The position numbers were made by a program, and so were the translations under genes. From Mycolicibacterium wolinskyi (lineage in GTDB: Bacteria; Actinomycetota; Actinomycetes; Mycobacteriales; Mycobacteriaceae): DNA of 64,000 nt. Under the pieces are notes generated by a model, which made no database searches, was not told the origin of the DNA, and saw only the letters and a program-made list of their open reading frames with translations. The stretch is from the NCBI RefSeq assembly GCF_002101965.1, contig NZ_LQQA01000015.1, positions 248,001 through 312,000 of the forward strand. The letters run 5' to 3'. The stretch's first letter is position 1. The number at the start of each line of letters is the position of its first letter. Below are positions 31,372 to 40,773 of the stretch, one piece after another.

Positions 31372-32154
31372 ATGAGCAACGGGAGCTCTGAAGCCGGCAG
31401 TGGTGGCGTGCAGTCGGTCGACCGTGCTCTATACGCGTTGGAGATCCTGGCGCGCCGCGGCGAGACCGGGGTCACCGAACTCGCTGCGGACATCGGCGTG
31501 CACAAATCGACAGCGTCCCGGCTGCTCGGAGCCCTCGAAGATCGCGAACTGGTCGAACAAGCATATGAGCGCGGGAAGTACCGGCTGGGCTTCGGCATCT
31601 TGCGTCTTGCCAACGCGGTCTCGGGTCGGCTCGATGTCACTCAGCAGGGTCGTGAGATCTGCGAGCGGCTGGCCGCCGATGTGGGCGAGACGGTCAATGT
31701 CGCGGTGTTGCGCTCCCATTTCGCGGTGAATGTGGATCAGGCTCGCGGACCGTCCGCGGTCGGGACCCAGAATTGGGTGGGTGCGCTCACTCCGCTGCAT
31801 GCGACGTCGAGCGGCAAGGTTCTGTTGGCGTTCATGCCGACGGAAACGCGGCGTCAATTGCTGGAGGATGCGGGGCTCACCCGGTTCACGGAGCACACGA
31901 TCACCTCCTTCGAGGACCTCGACGAGCAATTGGACTCCGTTGCGCGCGATGGGTATGTCGTCGCGCTCGAAGAGCTTGAGCATGGACTCAACGCTGTTGC
32001 CGCGCCTATTCGCGACCACACGGGCGCGGTGATCGCGGCTCTCAGTGTGTCGGGGCCGGTGTATCGCCTCAGTGAAGAGCGCGCACGCGAGATTGTTCCG
32101 GCGGTGGTGGAGGCCGCTGAGACCATCGGCCACCGCATGGGTTACCAAGGCTGA
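31372..32154 (+). CDS. IclR-family regulator
   Basis: 260 aa. N-terminal winged helix (about 12-75: SVDRALYALEILA, TELAADIGVHKSTASRLL) and C-terminal IclR effector domain (about 90-250: LTPLHATSSGKVLLAFMP, DGYVVALEELEHGLNAVAAPI). IclR proteins often control catabolic operons for small acids and betaines. It is divergent from the dmg operon and upstream of the BCCT transporter, so both are candidate targets. Confidence 0.92.
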   Translation: MSNGSSEAGSGGVQSVDRALYALEILARRGETGVTELAADIGVHKSTASRLLGALEDRELVEQAYERGKYRLGFGILRLANAVSGRLDVTQQGREICERLAADVGETVNVAVLRSHFAVNVDQARGPSAVGTQNWVGALTPLHATSSGKVLLAFMPTETRRQLLEDAGLTRFTEHTITSFEDLDEQLDSVARDGYVVALEELEHGLNAVAAPIRDHTGAVIAALSVSGPVYRLSEERAREIVPAVVEAAETIGHRMGYQG

Positions 32155-32601
32155 CGATTACGGCCGGCGAACGGTCGGAGTGGCTTCGGCATGGCACGGT
32201 CTGACGTTTGCAGCAACTCGCGGTGAACCGGCCGTAACAAATATTTTTCATGTAGCAGTCGCATATTACTGATGCGCGATCTAATATATCAGTACATGGC
32301 CGCTGAATGTCAGGCAGCTCCAGACAACGGTGGCCACGTGAGACGTGCAAGCCCGGGCGATGATGCTCGGGTCGGGCGTCCAGTATGGGAAGAGCTTTGA
32401 GCCTCTTCGCATCGGGTGGCGTCGGTGTGTGGTGTCGCGCAGAGATGGAAGATCGCCCAGCGCACGCGCATACCCTTTGATGTATGTGATCGGCAACATA
32501 TTCGACACGATTAGTGGCGCAAGCCACTTTCAGATGGAGCCTCGCCCACTGGTCGCCCCACGCAGGCGGTCTGCACAGGCGTTCAGCCTCAGGAGTTTGA
32601 C
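32155..32601. other. Intergenic region between iclR and the betaine transporter
   Basis: 447 bases with no supported gene. It contains a 10-bp perfect inverted repeat with arms at 32158-32167 (TTACGGCCGG) and 32228-32237, separated by 60 bases, AT-rich patches near 32238-32270 and the palindrome copy at 32281-32292. AGGAG at 32591-32595 is the transporter ribosome site. The length suggests a regulated promoter with an untranslated leader. Confidence 0.5.
32281..32292. promoter_or_regulatory. Candidate GntR operator upstream of the BCCT transporter
   Basis: CTAATATATCAG matches the consensus CTRATATAYYAG at all twelve positions. It is about 310 bases before the start codon, so the transcription start is probably near 32300. 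Confidence 0.6.
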
Positions 32602-34257
32602 GTGACACGACAGAAAGACGGTTCGCTCGAAGCCGAGATCAAGGCGCGGCTTCATGAGACGTTTCCGGGGCCGGGCATCCCCATACCTGAAGGGCAGGAC
32701 GACGACGAGCTCGATGTACCGCTGTGTGCTCGGCGAGCCGTCACCGACAAGGCCGTGTTCGGGGTCGCCGCCGTCCTGGTGCTCGTCATCCTCGGCTGGG
32801 GCTTGATCTGGCCGGCATCGTTCCAATCCACAATGGCCACGCTCCTGGATTGGGTGGTCGGCAACCTCGGCTGGCTGTTCATCATCACCGCGACTTGCTT
32901 TGTCCTGTTCGCGGTTTGGCTTGCGATGAGCCGGTACGGTCGCATTCCGCTCGGCGCCGATGACGAGAAGCCCGAGTTCCACACCGTCAGCTGGATCGCG
33001 ATGATGTTCAGCGCCGGTATGGGTATCGGCCTGATCTTCTGGGGTGTCACCGAACCGCTGACACATTTTGTCAATCCGCCTCCCGGACTGGCGGATTCGA
33101 AGGCGGGCACCGCGCTCGCCACCTCGTTGTTCCACTGGGGATTCCACCCGTGGTCGATGTACGCGGTGGTCGGCCTGTCGATCGCCTACGGCAGCTACCG
33201 GATGGGCCGCCGGCAGCTCATCAGTTCATCGTTTGCATCGCTGCTCGGTATCAGGCGGGTCGAAGGCCCGATCGGGAAACTCATCGACATCCTCGCCATC
33301 TTCGCCACCATGTTCGGCACCGCCGCCTCACTCGGGCTCGGCGCCCTTCAGATCGGTTCGGGTATCGAGGTCGTCGGCTGGGTCGAACAAGCAGGCACGT
33401 TGCTGTTGGTGACCGTGGTCGGGTTGCTCACCTTCGCATTCGTCGCCTCTGCGGTGTCCGGCGTTTCGCGCGGCATTCAGTGGCTGTCGAACATCAACAT
33501 GGTGCTCGCACTGATCCTTGCCGTGTTCGTATTCGTGTTGGGGCCAACCGTTTTCATCCTCAATCTGCTGCCCACTGCCCTCGGTGACTACGCTGCGAAT
33601 CTCGCGGCAATGTCGGCTCGTTCAGCGGCCGACGGTCCTGAGACCGAGGCCTGGTTGTCGACGTGGACCATCTTCTACTGGGCGTGGTGGATCTCGTGGA
33701 CACCCTTCGTGGGTATGTTCCTGGCCCGCATCAGTCGGGGCCGGACGATTCGCCAGTTCGTCGTCGGCGTGATTTTTGTGCCCACCACCGTGAGCCTGAT
33801 CTGGTTCGTCATTTTCGGCGGCGCGGGCATCGGCCAGCAGCGCGACGCCATCGACGTGTACGGCACGGGCGAGCCGGAATCGACGTTGTTCGGCATGCTC
33901 GACCACCTACCGTTGGCCGGATTGTCATCGCTACTCGTCATGGCGCTCGTGGCGATCTTCTTCGTTTCCGGTGCGGACGCCGCGTCGATGGTGATGGGGA
34001 CACTGTCGCAAAGCGGGTCGCTGTTCCCATCGCGGTGGGCAGTTGCCTTCTGGGGCCTGAGTACCGGCGCGGTGGCGGCCCTGATGCTGTGGGCGGGCGG
34101 CAACGACGCGCTCAACGGCCTGCAGACCATGACGATCATCGTCGCTGCGCCGTTCGTCTTCGTGATGGTCGGCATGTGTGTATCGCTCTATCTGGACGTG
34201 TCCCGCGATCCCCTGATCACCGGCGCGCGCGAAACCGTCCCCAGCGGACAAAAGTAA
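32602..34257 (+). CDS. BCCT-family glycine betaine/choline transporter
   Basis: 551 aa, GTG start with AGGAG six bases before it. About twelve membrane segments follow a 45-residue acidic N-terminal tail. The family signature of sodium-coupled betaine transporters is present: the glycine-rich GMGIGLIFWGVTEPL stretch and the Trp-rich YWAWWISWTPFVGMF segment (about 359-373). It takes up betaine, choline or a related quaternary amine through the membrane. A short C-terminal tail, unlike the long osmosensing tail of Corynebacterium BetP, suggests nutrient uptake rather than osmoprotection. Confidence 0.93.
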   Translation: MTRQKDGSLEAEIKARLHETFPGPGIPIPEGQDDDELDVPLCARRAVTDKAVFGVAAVLVLVILGWGLIWPASFQSTMATLLDWVVGNLGWLFIITATCFVLFAVWLAMSRYGRIPLGADDEKPEFHTVSWIAMMFSAGMGIGLIFWGVTEPLTHFVNPPPGLADSKAGTALATSLFHWGFHPWSMYAVVGLSIAYGSYRMGRRQLISSSFASLLGIRRVEGPIGKLIDILAIFATMFGTAASLGLGALQIGSGIEVVGWVEQAGTLLLVTVVGLLTFAFVASAVSGVSRGIQWLSNINMVLALILAVFVFVLGPTVFILNLLPTALGDYAANLAAMSARSAADGPETEAWLSTWTIFYWAWWISWTPFVGMFLARISRGRTIRQFVVGVIFVPTTVSLIWFVIFGGAGIGQQRDAIDVYGTGEPESTLFGMLDHLPLAGLSSLLVMALVAIFFVSGADAASMVMGTLSQSGSLFPSRWAVAFWGLSTGAVAALMLWAGGNDALNGLQTMTIIVAAPFVFVMVGMCVSLYLDVSRDPLITGARETVPSGQK

Positions 34258-34405
34258 CCCGATCGGACGTCGCGGGTACCTGCCTCGCGGTGAAAACCGG
34301 CGAGGCTGGTGCGTCGTCCTTTGCCGCATCCGCAGTCGCGCGTCGAATCCTCGGTCGGCCCGCTGACGTCGGCATTTGCCTGTTCAACATCCAACATCCG
34401 TCCTA

Positions 34406-34434
34406 TTGACAGGGCCTGTGACTAGGCCCACACT
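34406..34434 (+). promoter_or_regulatory. Possible promoter of the Rieske oxygenase operon
   Basis: TTGACA (34406-34411), 17-bp spacer, then CACACT (34429-34434), which is a weak -10. An AT-rich TAATAC follows at 34441. It lies 60-90 bases upstream of the ferredoxin gene. No palindrome copy was seen here. Confidence 0.3.
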
Positions 34435-34495
34435 GTTGCGTAATACGAATTCTGTTTCTCTATACGCACCAATCCGCGAGTGAGAGGCCCGCACC

Positions 34496-34858
34496 ATGCT
34501 CGAGATCTGTCCGCTTTCGGAGTTGCCACCCGGCGAGGCGCGTCGGGTCGAAGCCGATCCGCCCATCGCGGTGTTCCACACCGAAGACGGCGAGGTGTTC
34601 GCGATCGATGACACGTGTTCGCATCAGGACGCGTCACTGGCAGACGGTTGGTTGGAAGGCTGCGAGGTTGAGTGCCCGCTGCACGCGTCGCGGTTCAACC
34701 TTCGGACCGGTGCCGTGGATGCGCCGCCGGCGAAACTACCGGTCCGCACGCATGCAGTGGTGGTCCAAGACGGGATCATTCGCGTCGAACTGAGCAACGA
34801 CAAGCCGAACCTGCCACCCGACATCCGCGCGCGCCTGGCCGAAGGCAGCAACTCGTGA
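34496..34858 (+). CDS. Rieske [2Fe-2S] ferredoxin of the oxygenase system
   Basis: 120 aa. The Rieske ligands are complete: CSHQDASL (Cys-x-His) and CPLHASRF (Cys-x2-His). The size and the VFAIDDTCSHQDASLADG pattern are those of the stand-alone ferredoxin of three-component ring-hydroxylating-type oxygenases. It passes electrons from the reductase encoded next to the oxygenase encoded after it. GAGAGG precedes the ATG. Confidence 0.9.
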   Translation: MLEICPLSELPPGEARRVEADPPIAVFHTEDGEVFAIDDTCSHQDASLADGWLEGCEVECPLHASRFNLRTGAVDAPPAKLPVRTHAVVVQDGIIRVELSNDKPNLPPDIRARLAEGSNS

Positions 34859-36054
34859 AGCACATCGCTATCGTCGGTGCGTCACTGGCCGGTCTGTCGG
34901 CGGCTCGCGCCCTGCGGGCCAAAGGATTTGACGGACGCGTGACTGTCGTCGGCGACGAGACGAGGCGACCGTACGACCGGCCTCCGCTGTCGAAGGAATT
35001 CCTTTCCGGGACCATGACCGAGGCGGACTTGGCGCTCGAGTCCGACGACGACGATCTCGATGCGGAATGGCGGCTCGGCGCTGCCGCGACCAAGCTTGAC
35101 ACCTCTTGCGGCGCTGTCGAACTCGCCGATGGAACCCGGGTGCAGGCCGATGGGGTGGTGATCGCCACCGGTTCGCGTGCGCGGCGGTGGCCCGGATGCG
35201 AAGCCATGACCGGTGTCCACGTGATCCGCACGGTCGACGACGCCGTCGCGTTGCGGGACGATCTTCGTCCCGGCGCCCGGCTGGTCGTCATCGGCGCCGG
35301 ATTCATCGGCGCAGAAGTGGCGTCGACCGCGAGAAAGCTGGGACTGGACGTGACGATCGTCGAGGCCGCCCCGACGCCGTTGCAGGTCCAGCTGGGCCAG
35401 CGGCTGGGGGCCGTTGTCGCGGCCGCGCACACGGCGAACGGGACGAACCTGATCTGCGGCGTGGGCGTTGCCGGCCTTACCGGTCAGCATCGCGTCCTTC
35501 GGGGCGAGGGTGCGACGGGACGCGTCACCGGTGTCGATCTCACCGACGGGCGCCATCTGCCCGCCGACGTCGTGGTGGTCGGAATCGGCGGTATCCCCAA
35601 CATCGAATGGCTCGCGGGCACCGGTCTGGAGCTCGGCAACGGCGTGCTGTGCGGATCCCACGGCCAGACAACGATTCCCAACGTCGTCGCGGTCGGGGAT
35701 TGCGCGGCTTGGCTTGACGCCTCCACCGGTGCGGTGCACCGCGTCGAGCACTGGACCGGCGCGCTGGAACGACCGGCGATCGCGGTCACCACGTTGCTCT
35801 CCGGCGGACTCGACCACGGCGTGCCCGTGAAGCCGCCGTACTTCTGGTCCGACCAGTACGGCTCCCGGATTCAATTCGCCGGCATAGCCCGTCCCGACGA
35901 CGAGATCACCATCGAGGAAGGCAGCTGCGACGACCACTGCTTCCTGGCTGCATACCGCCGTGACGGCCGCGTCGTCGCGGTCCTCGGCGTCGATCAGCCG
36001 CGTCTGTTCACCCGATGGCGGCGTCAGCTCGCCACCGCGCCCACAACCGTCTAG
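34855..36054 (+). CDS. Ferredoxin reductase of the oxygenase system
   Basis: 399 aa from GTG 34855, overlapping the ferredoxin stop by four bases; upstream in-frame codons are the ferredoxin gene in another frame. FAD fold IAIVGASLAGLSAARAL at the N-terminus, NAD fold LVVIGAGFIGAEVAS near 142, and RPYDRPPLSKEFL, typical of BphA4/ThcD-like reductases. It moves electrons from NADH to the Rieske ferredoxin. Confidence 0.9.
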   Translation: MKHIAIVGASLAGLSAARALRAKGFDGRVTVVGDETRRPYDRPPLSKEFLSGTMTEADLALESDDDDLDAEWRLGAAATKLDTSCGAVELADGTRVQADGVVIATGSRARRWPGCEAMTGVHVIRTVDDAVALRDDLRPGARLVVIGAGFIGAEVASTARKLGLDVTIVEAAPTPLQVQLGQRLGAVVAAAHTANGTNLICGVGVAGLTGQHRVLRGEGATGRVTGVDLTDGRHLPADVVVVGIGGIPNIEWLAGTGLELGNGVLCGSHGQTTIPNVVAVGDCAAWLDASTGAVHRVEHWTGALERPAIAVTTLLSGGLDHGVPVKPPYFWSDQYGSRIQFAGIARPDDEITIEEGSCDDHCFLAAYRRDGRVVAVLGVDQPRLFTRWRRQLATAPTTV

Positions 36055-36088
36055 ACCCAGCCCACCAACCAAGAACCAGAGGAGTCAA

Positions 36089-37216
36089 GTGACAACGCCA
36101 GCTACCACGTTGCCCGAGAGTCTCATCTCGACCCTGGCCGGCCACTACTACACGCACCCCGAGGTCTTCGCGCTCGAGCAGGAGAAGATCTTCGAAACGA
36201 TGTGGTTCTGCGTCGTGCGGGCGTCGGATCTGGACAAACCAGGCGCCTTCAAAACGGTGCAGGTCGGCCGTGAGAGCGTTCTGGTGACCAGATCACGCAA
36301 GGGCGACGTCAACGCATTCTTCAACCTGTGCAGGCATCGGGGTGCCCGGCTGTGTACGGAAGACAGCGGCGAGGTCAAGCGTGCGTTCCAATGCCCTTAC
36401 CACGCATGGACTTACGATCTCGACGGCAAGCTGGTCGCCGCGCCGAACCTGACCAAGATGCCCGACATCGACCGCGTGGAATACGGACTACGCAAGATCG
36501 CGGTCAAGGAATGGCTGGGGTATGTGTGGGTCTGCCTTGCCGACGAGCCGCCGTCGTTCGAAGACACCGTCATGCAAGAGATCGTCGACCGCCTGGGTGA
36601 CGTCGAATCCATCGATCACTACACCGTTGCCGATCTGAGCGTGGGCCGCCGGATCGTCTACGACGTCAAGGCCAACTGGAAGCTCATCATCGAGAACTTC
36701 ATGGAGTGTTACCACTGCGCCACGATCCATCCGGAACTGACTGAGGTTCTGCCCGAGTTCGCCGACGGCTACGCCGCGCAGTACTACGTCGGCCATGGCG
36801 CCGAATTCGGCGAGGACGTCAAGGGATTCACCGTCGACGGATCCGAAGGGCTCGACCATATCCCCGGTGTGACGGAAGAGCAGGACCGCCGCTACTACGC
36901 CATCACCGTCCGTCCGCAGGTGTTCGTCAACCTCGTGCCCGACCACGTGATCGTGCACCGGATGTTCCCCATGGCCGCCGATCGCACAATCGTGGAGTGT
37001 GACTGGCTGTACCTGCCGCACGTCGTCGAATCGGGCCGAGACGTCAGCCGGTCGGTGGAGCTGTTTCACCGGGTCAATCAGCAGGACTTCGATGCGTGTG
37101 AACGTTGCCAGCCCGCAATGGATTCGCGAGTCTATCGTGACGGCGGCGTGCTGGTGCCCAGCGAGCACCACATCGGGGCGTTCCACGACTGGTTGCGCGA
37201 CAAGCTCGCCGTGTGA
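36089..37216 (+). CDS. gbcA: Glycine betaine monooxygenase, Rieske oxygenase component
   Basis: 375 aa from GTG 36089, with AGAGGAG upstream. Rieske cluster ligands Cys81, His83, Cys102 and His105 (CRHRGARLC and QCPYHAW); mononuclear iron ligands in ENFMECYHCATIHPEL (His-x4-His) and an acidic residue further on. It belongs to the GbcA type, which demethylates glycine betaine to dimethylglycine and formaldehyde. Neighbouring dmg, sox and choline genes support this. The electron chain is unusual: Pseudomonas GbcA uses the flavodoxin-reductase-type GbcB, whereas here a Rieske ferredoxin and a BphA4-like reductase are encoded upstream in the same operon. Confidence 0.85.
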   Translation: MTTPATTLPESLISTLAGHYYTHPEVFALEQEKIFETMWFCVVRASDLDKPGAFKTVQVGRESVLVTRSRKGDVNAFFNLCRHRGARLCTEDSGEVKRAFQCPYHAWTYDLDGKLVAAPNLTKMPDIDRVEYGLRKIAVKEWLGYVWVCLADEPPSFEDTVMQEIVDRLGDVESIDHYTVADLSVGRRIVYDVKANWKLIIENFMECYHCATIHPELTEVLPEFADGYAAQYYVGHGAEFGEDVKGFTVDGSEGLDHIPGVTEEQDRRYYAITVRPQVFVNLVPDHVIVHRMFPMAADRTIVECDWLYLPHVVESGRDVSRSVELFHRVNQQDFDACERCQPAMDSRVYRDGGVLVPSEHHIGAFHDWLRDKLAV

Positions 37217-37615
37217 AGTCTGCCTGCCGGTCCGGCGATCCAGCCGGGTCTGCAGGCGGGCGGCGCTCGGCGCGGTGTCCGGCGAGTACGGCGCCTGGGG
37301 CGGAGAGGCCCGTCGGGCCGGCACACCATCAAGGAAGGCATCGGCCCCGGTGGGCAACTGGGGTCGATGCCGTTCCTCGCGCGAATCTCAGCGGAAGCGA
37401 TCAGGTTGGCGCCCAAGCATTTCGGTGACGCCGGCAGATGGGTCGGCCGGGCCCGGAATGAAAATGCGACAATTTGATCCGCCATTGATCGCCACTAAAT
37501 ATATTAATCGGCTATGAGATCGAGCTGAGGCCGAGAGGGGTGACTGTGCTCGGCCTCACAAGTGTGAAGTGGACCCGCCGAACGCGGTGCCGGCCGGTAA
37601 GCCGAGGAGGCAACG
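37217..37615. other. Intergenic region between gbcA and betB
   Basis: 399 bases without a supported gene; the first 250 are GC-rich with short inverted repeats that could act in termination, and the last 150 hold an AT-rich palindrome (37496-37507) and the GAGGAGG ribosome site of betB (37604-37610). Confidence 0.5.
37496..37507. promoter_or_regulatory. Candidate GntR operator upstream of betB
   Basis: TAAATATATTAA shares the central ATATAT and the general symmetry of the regional palindrome, but it is the least exact copy. It lies 109 bases upstream of the betB start codon. Confidence 0.4.
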
Positions 37616-39118
37616 TTGAACACAGAACCAGATCTGCTGATCGGGTCGCAGTGGCGCCACGCCGCCGACGGTGGGGTGCGAAAGATCGTCAATCCCGCGA
37701 ACGGCACGGTGATCGCCACGGTCGACGAGGCCACCCATGACGACGCCCTGGCCGCGGTGGCCGCGGCGCGCACGACCTTCGACGCGGGGGAGTGGCCGGC
37801 GACGCCGGTGTCCGAGCGCGCGGCGCTGCTCGATCGGATCGCCGACCTGCTCGTGCGAGACAAGGAGTCCCTTGCCGAACTGGAGACCGCCGACACCGGC
37901 AAAACCCTGGCCGAGAGTCGGATTGACATCGACGACGTCGTCTCGGTGTTTCGATACTACGCACGGCTGGTGGCGACCCAGGCCGATCGGTTGGTGGATG
38001 TGGGCGACGCAGGTGTGATCAGTCGCGTGGTGCGCGAGCCCATCGGGGTGTGCGTGCTCATCGCGCCGTGGAACTACCCGCTGCTGCAGATCTCCTGGAA
38101 GATCGCGCCGGCGCTGGCCGCGGGATGCACCATGGTCGCCAAGCCCAGCGAGGTGACACCGCTGTCCACGATCGCGTTCGTACGGTTGGCGCAGGAGGCC
38201 GGCGTGCCCGCGGGCGTGCTCAATCTGATCCAGGGCAGCGGGGCGGCCGTGGGTGCGGCGCTCACCGACAATCCCGACGTCGACTTCATCTCGTTCACCG
38301 GCGGTCTGACCACGGGACAGTACATCGCGAGGAGTGCCGCCGACCATGTCAGCAAGGTGGCGCTCGAACTCGGCGGAAAGAATCCGCACATCGTGTTTGC
38401 CGACATCGGAACGGGAGATGCCTGGGAGGCCGCCGTGGACCAGGTGCTCACCGGGGTGTTCCTGCACTCGGGCCAGGTGTGCTCGGCGGGAACCCGGCTG
38501 ATCGTCGAGGAGTCTATCGCCGACGACTTCGTCGCCGCGCTCGCCGAGCGGGCAGCGGCCATCCGGATGGGCGACGGCACCGACCCGGCGAGTGAGACCG
38601 GGCCGCTGGTTTCCAAGCAGCACCTCGAGAAGGTGGAATCCTATGTGGCCCTCGGTATTTCAGAGGGTGCGAAGCTGATCGTCGGAGGTGCCCGGCCGAG
38701 CGATCCGGCGCTGGGCGACGGTTACTTCTACCTACCGACGATTTTCGACCGGTGCGATCGCTCGATGCGGATCGTGTCGGAGGAAACCTTCGGTCCGATT
38801 CTCACGGTGGAGCGATTCACCGACGAGGCCGAGGCGATCATGCTCGGCAATGACACGCAGTACGGTCTCGCGGCGGGGGTACGGACCTCCGATCCGGCGC
38901 GGGGCGAACGTGTGGTGCGCGCACTGCGGCACGGCACGGTGTGGCTGAACGACTTCGGGTACTACACCGCCGCGGCGGAGTGGGGCGGATTCGGGAAGTC
39001 CGGCAACGGCCGTGAGCTGGGGCCCAGCGGTCTCGCGGAATACCAAGAACTCAAACACATCTGGCAGAACACCGAGCCTAAGCCTGCGGGCTGGTTCGGT
39101 GCGCGCAACGACGGCTAG
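37616..39118 (+). CDS. betB: Betaine aldehyde dehydrogenase
   Basis: 500 aa from TTG 37616, chosen because GAGGAGG ends five bases upstream. Catalytic Glu251 (LELGGKNP) and Cys289 (HSGQVCSAG) are present, as is the NAD-site motif PWNYPLLQISWKIAPALAAG. It oxidises betaine aldehyde to glycine betaine. It is followed at 13 bases by an APC permease gene and then by the choline oxidase-type gene, so uptake, oxidation and aldehyde removal are one unit. Confidence 0.92.
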   Translation: MNTEPDLLIGSQWRHAADGGVRKIVNPANGTVIATVDEATHDDALAAVAAARTTFDAGEWPATPVSERAALLDRIADLLVRDKESLAELETADTGKTLAESRIDIDDVVSVFRYYARLVATQADRLVDVGDAGVISRVVREPIGVCVLIAPWNYPLLQISWKIAPALAAGCTMVAKPSEVTPLSTIAFVRLAQEAGVPAGVLNLIQGSGAAVGAALTDNPDVDFISFTGGLTTGQYIARSAADHVSKVALELGGKNPHIVFADIGTGDAWEAAVDQVLTGVFLHSGQVCSAGTRLIVEESIADDFVAALAERAAAIRMGDGTDPASETGPLVSKQHLEKVESYVALGISEGAKLIVGGARPSDPALGDGYFYLPTIFDRCDRSMRIVSEETFGPILTVERFTDEAEAIMLGNDTQYGLAAGVRTSDPARGERVVRALRHGTVWLNDFGYYTAAAEWGGFGKSGNGRELGPSGLAEYQELKHIWQNTEPKPAGWFGARNDG

Positions 39119-39131
39119 AGACAGGGACATC

Positions 39132-40727
39132 ATGACGCGCAACGTGACTGATGCGGAAAGTGACAGCGGCGGTCTCGAGGATTTCGGCTACAAGGAATCC
39201 CTGGACCGCAGCATCGGCAAATTCGCGAGTTTCGCCGCGGGAGTCAGCTATATCTCCATCCTGACCGGCACTTTCCAGCTCTTCTACGTGGGTTTCGGCA
39301 ACGCCGGACCCGCATATCTGTGGTCATGGCCCATGGTGTTCATCGGGCAGATGGCCGTCGCGCTGTGCTTCATGGAGCTCTCCGCGAAATACCCGGTGGC
39401 GGGTTCGGTCTACAACTGGTCCAAGAAACTCGGCAGCCGGCTGGTCGGCTGGAGTTCCGGTTGGCTGATGCTGACCGCGTCGATCGTCACATTGTCAGCG
39501 GTCGTCCTGGCGTTGCAGCTCAATCTGCCGCGGTTGTGGAGCGGCTTCCAGATCGTCGGCGACGGCACCGGTCAATACGATTTCGCCGCCAACGCCATCA
39601 TCCTCGGCGTCATCCTGATCGCGTTCACCACGACGGTCAACGCGTTCGGTGTGCGCCTCATGGCGATGATCAACAGCGCCGGCGTGTTCATCGAACTGAT
39701 CGCAGCGGTGCTGATCGCCGTCATCCTCGCGTTCAACATCAAACGCGGGCCCGACGTGTTTTTCTCGACGCACGGTTACGGCGCGGATCTGCCCGGCGGC
39801 TTCATGGGTGCATTCTTGGTGGCCTCGCTCGCGTCGCTGTACGTGATGTACGGGTTCGACACCGCAAGCTCGCTGGGTGAGGAAACCGTCGAGCCGCGCC
39901 GCACCGCACCAAAGGCGATCCTGCGCGCGATCCTGGCCTCATTCGTGATCGGCGGCGCGATCCTGGTGTTCGCCGTCATGTCGGCGCCTGACCTCAATGA
40001 TCCACTTCTGGGCAGCCCCGAAGGCAGCCTGCAGTACATCGTCGAACAGGTCATGTGGGGCCCGCTCGGCAAGATCTTCCTGATCTGCATCGTGGTGGCG
40101 GTGACGGTGTGCTCGCTGGCCGTGCACACCGCGGCGATCCGGCTCACGTTCGCGATGGCTCGCGACAACGCGCTGCCGTTCGGCGAGAAGCTCGCGCGCG
40201 TGCATCCGAAGACCCAGGCACCTGTTGTCCCGGCCATCGTGATCGGGGTGATCTCGGCGCTGATCCTGGTGGTCAACCTCGGCCAGCCCAAGGTGTTCAC
40301 GGTGCTGACGTCCATCGCCATCATCATGATCTACCTCGCGTACCTGATGGTCACCGGGCCGATGCTCAAGAAGCGTCTGCAAGGTCAGTGGCCGCCGGCC
40401 GATCTCAAAGAGGGCAACTACTTCACCATGGGCCGTTGGGGTTTGGCGGTCAACATCTTCGCGGTTCTGTGGGGTGTCGGGATGGCGATCAACCTCGCGT
40501 GGCCCCGCGTCGCCATCTACGGCGACCCCTGGTACAACACGTGGGGCGCCTTCGTCTACATCGGCATCATTCTCGGCCTCGGCCTGCTCTGGTACTTCGT
40601 CAAGGGACGCAACCACATTGGCACGCTGGCCTCCCATGCGGCGGTGATCGGAGAATCACCGGTCAACAGTCCCGTGCCGAAGCCCGACGACAAACCCATA
40701 ACGAACCAGATCGACAGCGTGCACTGA
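39132..40727 (+). CDS. APC-superfamily permease in the choline operon
   Basis: 531 aa from ATG 39132 (the earlier open frame belongs to betB in another frame). About twelve membrane segments. FGYKESLDRSIGKFASFAAG at the N-terminus and the YPVAGSVYNWSKKLG loop are typical of the amino acid/choline/GABA branch. Operon position between betB and the choline oxidase gene suggests choline uptake. It is a paralogue of the permease at 54.8 kb, with strong similarity over the first 150 residues. Confidence 0.85.
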   Translation: MTRNVTDAESDSGGLEDFGYKESLDRSIGKFASFAAGVSYISILTGTFQLFYVGFGNAGPAYLWSWPMVFIGQMAVALCFMELSAKYPVAGSVYNWSKKLGSRLVGWSSGWLMLTASIVTLSAVVLALQLNLPRLWSGFQIVGDGTGQYDFAANAIILGVILIAFTTTVNAFGVRLMAMINSAGVFIELIAAVLIAVILAFNIKRGPDVFFSTHGYGADLPGGFMGAFLVASLASLYVMYGFDTASSLGEETVEPRRTAPKAILRAILASFVIGGAILVFAVMSAPDLNDPLLGSPEGSLQYIVEQVMWGPLGKIFLICIVVAVTVCSLAVHTAAIRLTFAMARDNALPFGEKLARVHPKTQAPVVPAIVIGVISALILVVNLGQPKVFTVLTSIAIIMIYLAYLMVTGPMLKKRLQGQWPPADLKEGNYFTMGRWGLAVNIFAVLWGVGMAINLAWPRVAIYGDPWYNTWGAFVYIGIILGLGLLWYFVKGRNHIGTLASHAAVIGESPVNSPVPKPDDKPITNQIDSVH

Positions 40728-40773
40728 CGCCAATCTTCCTTTACCAGTTCACTTTCAAGGAGTTGATCCAATC

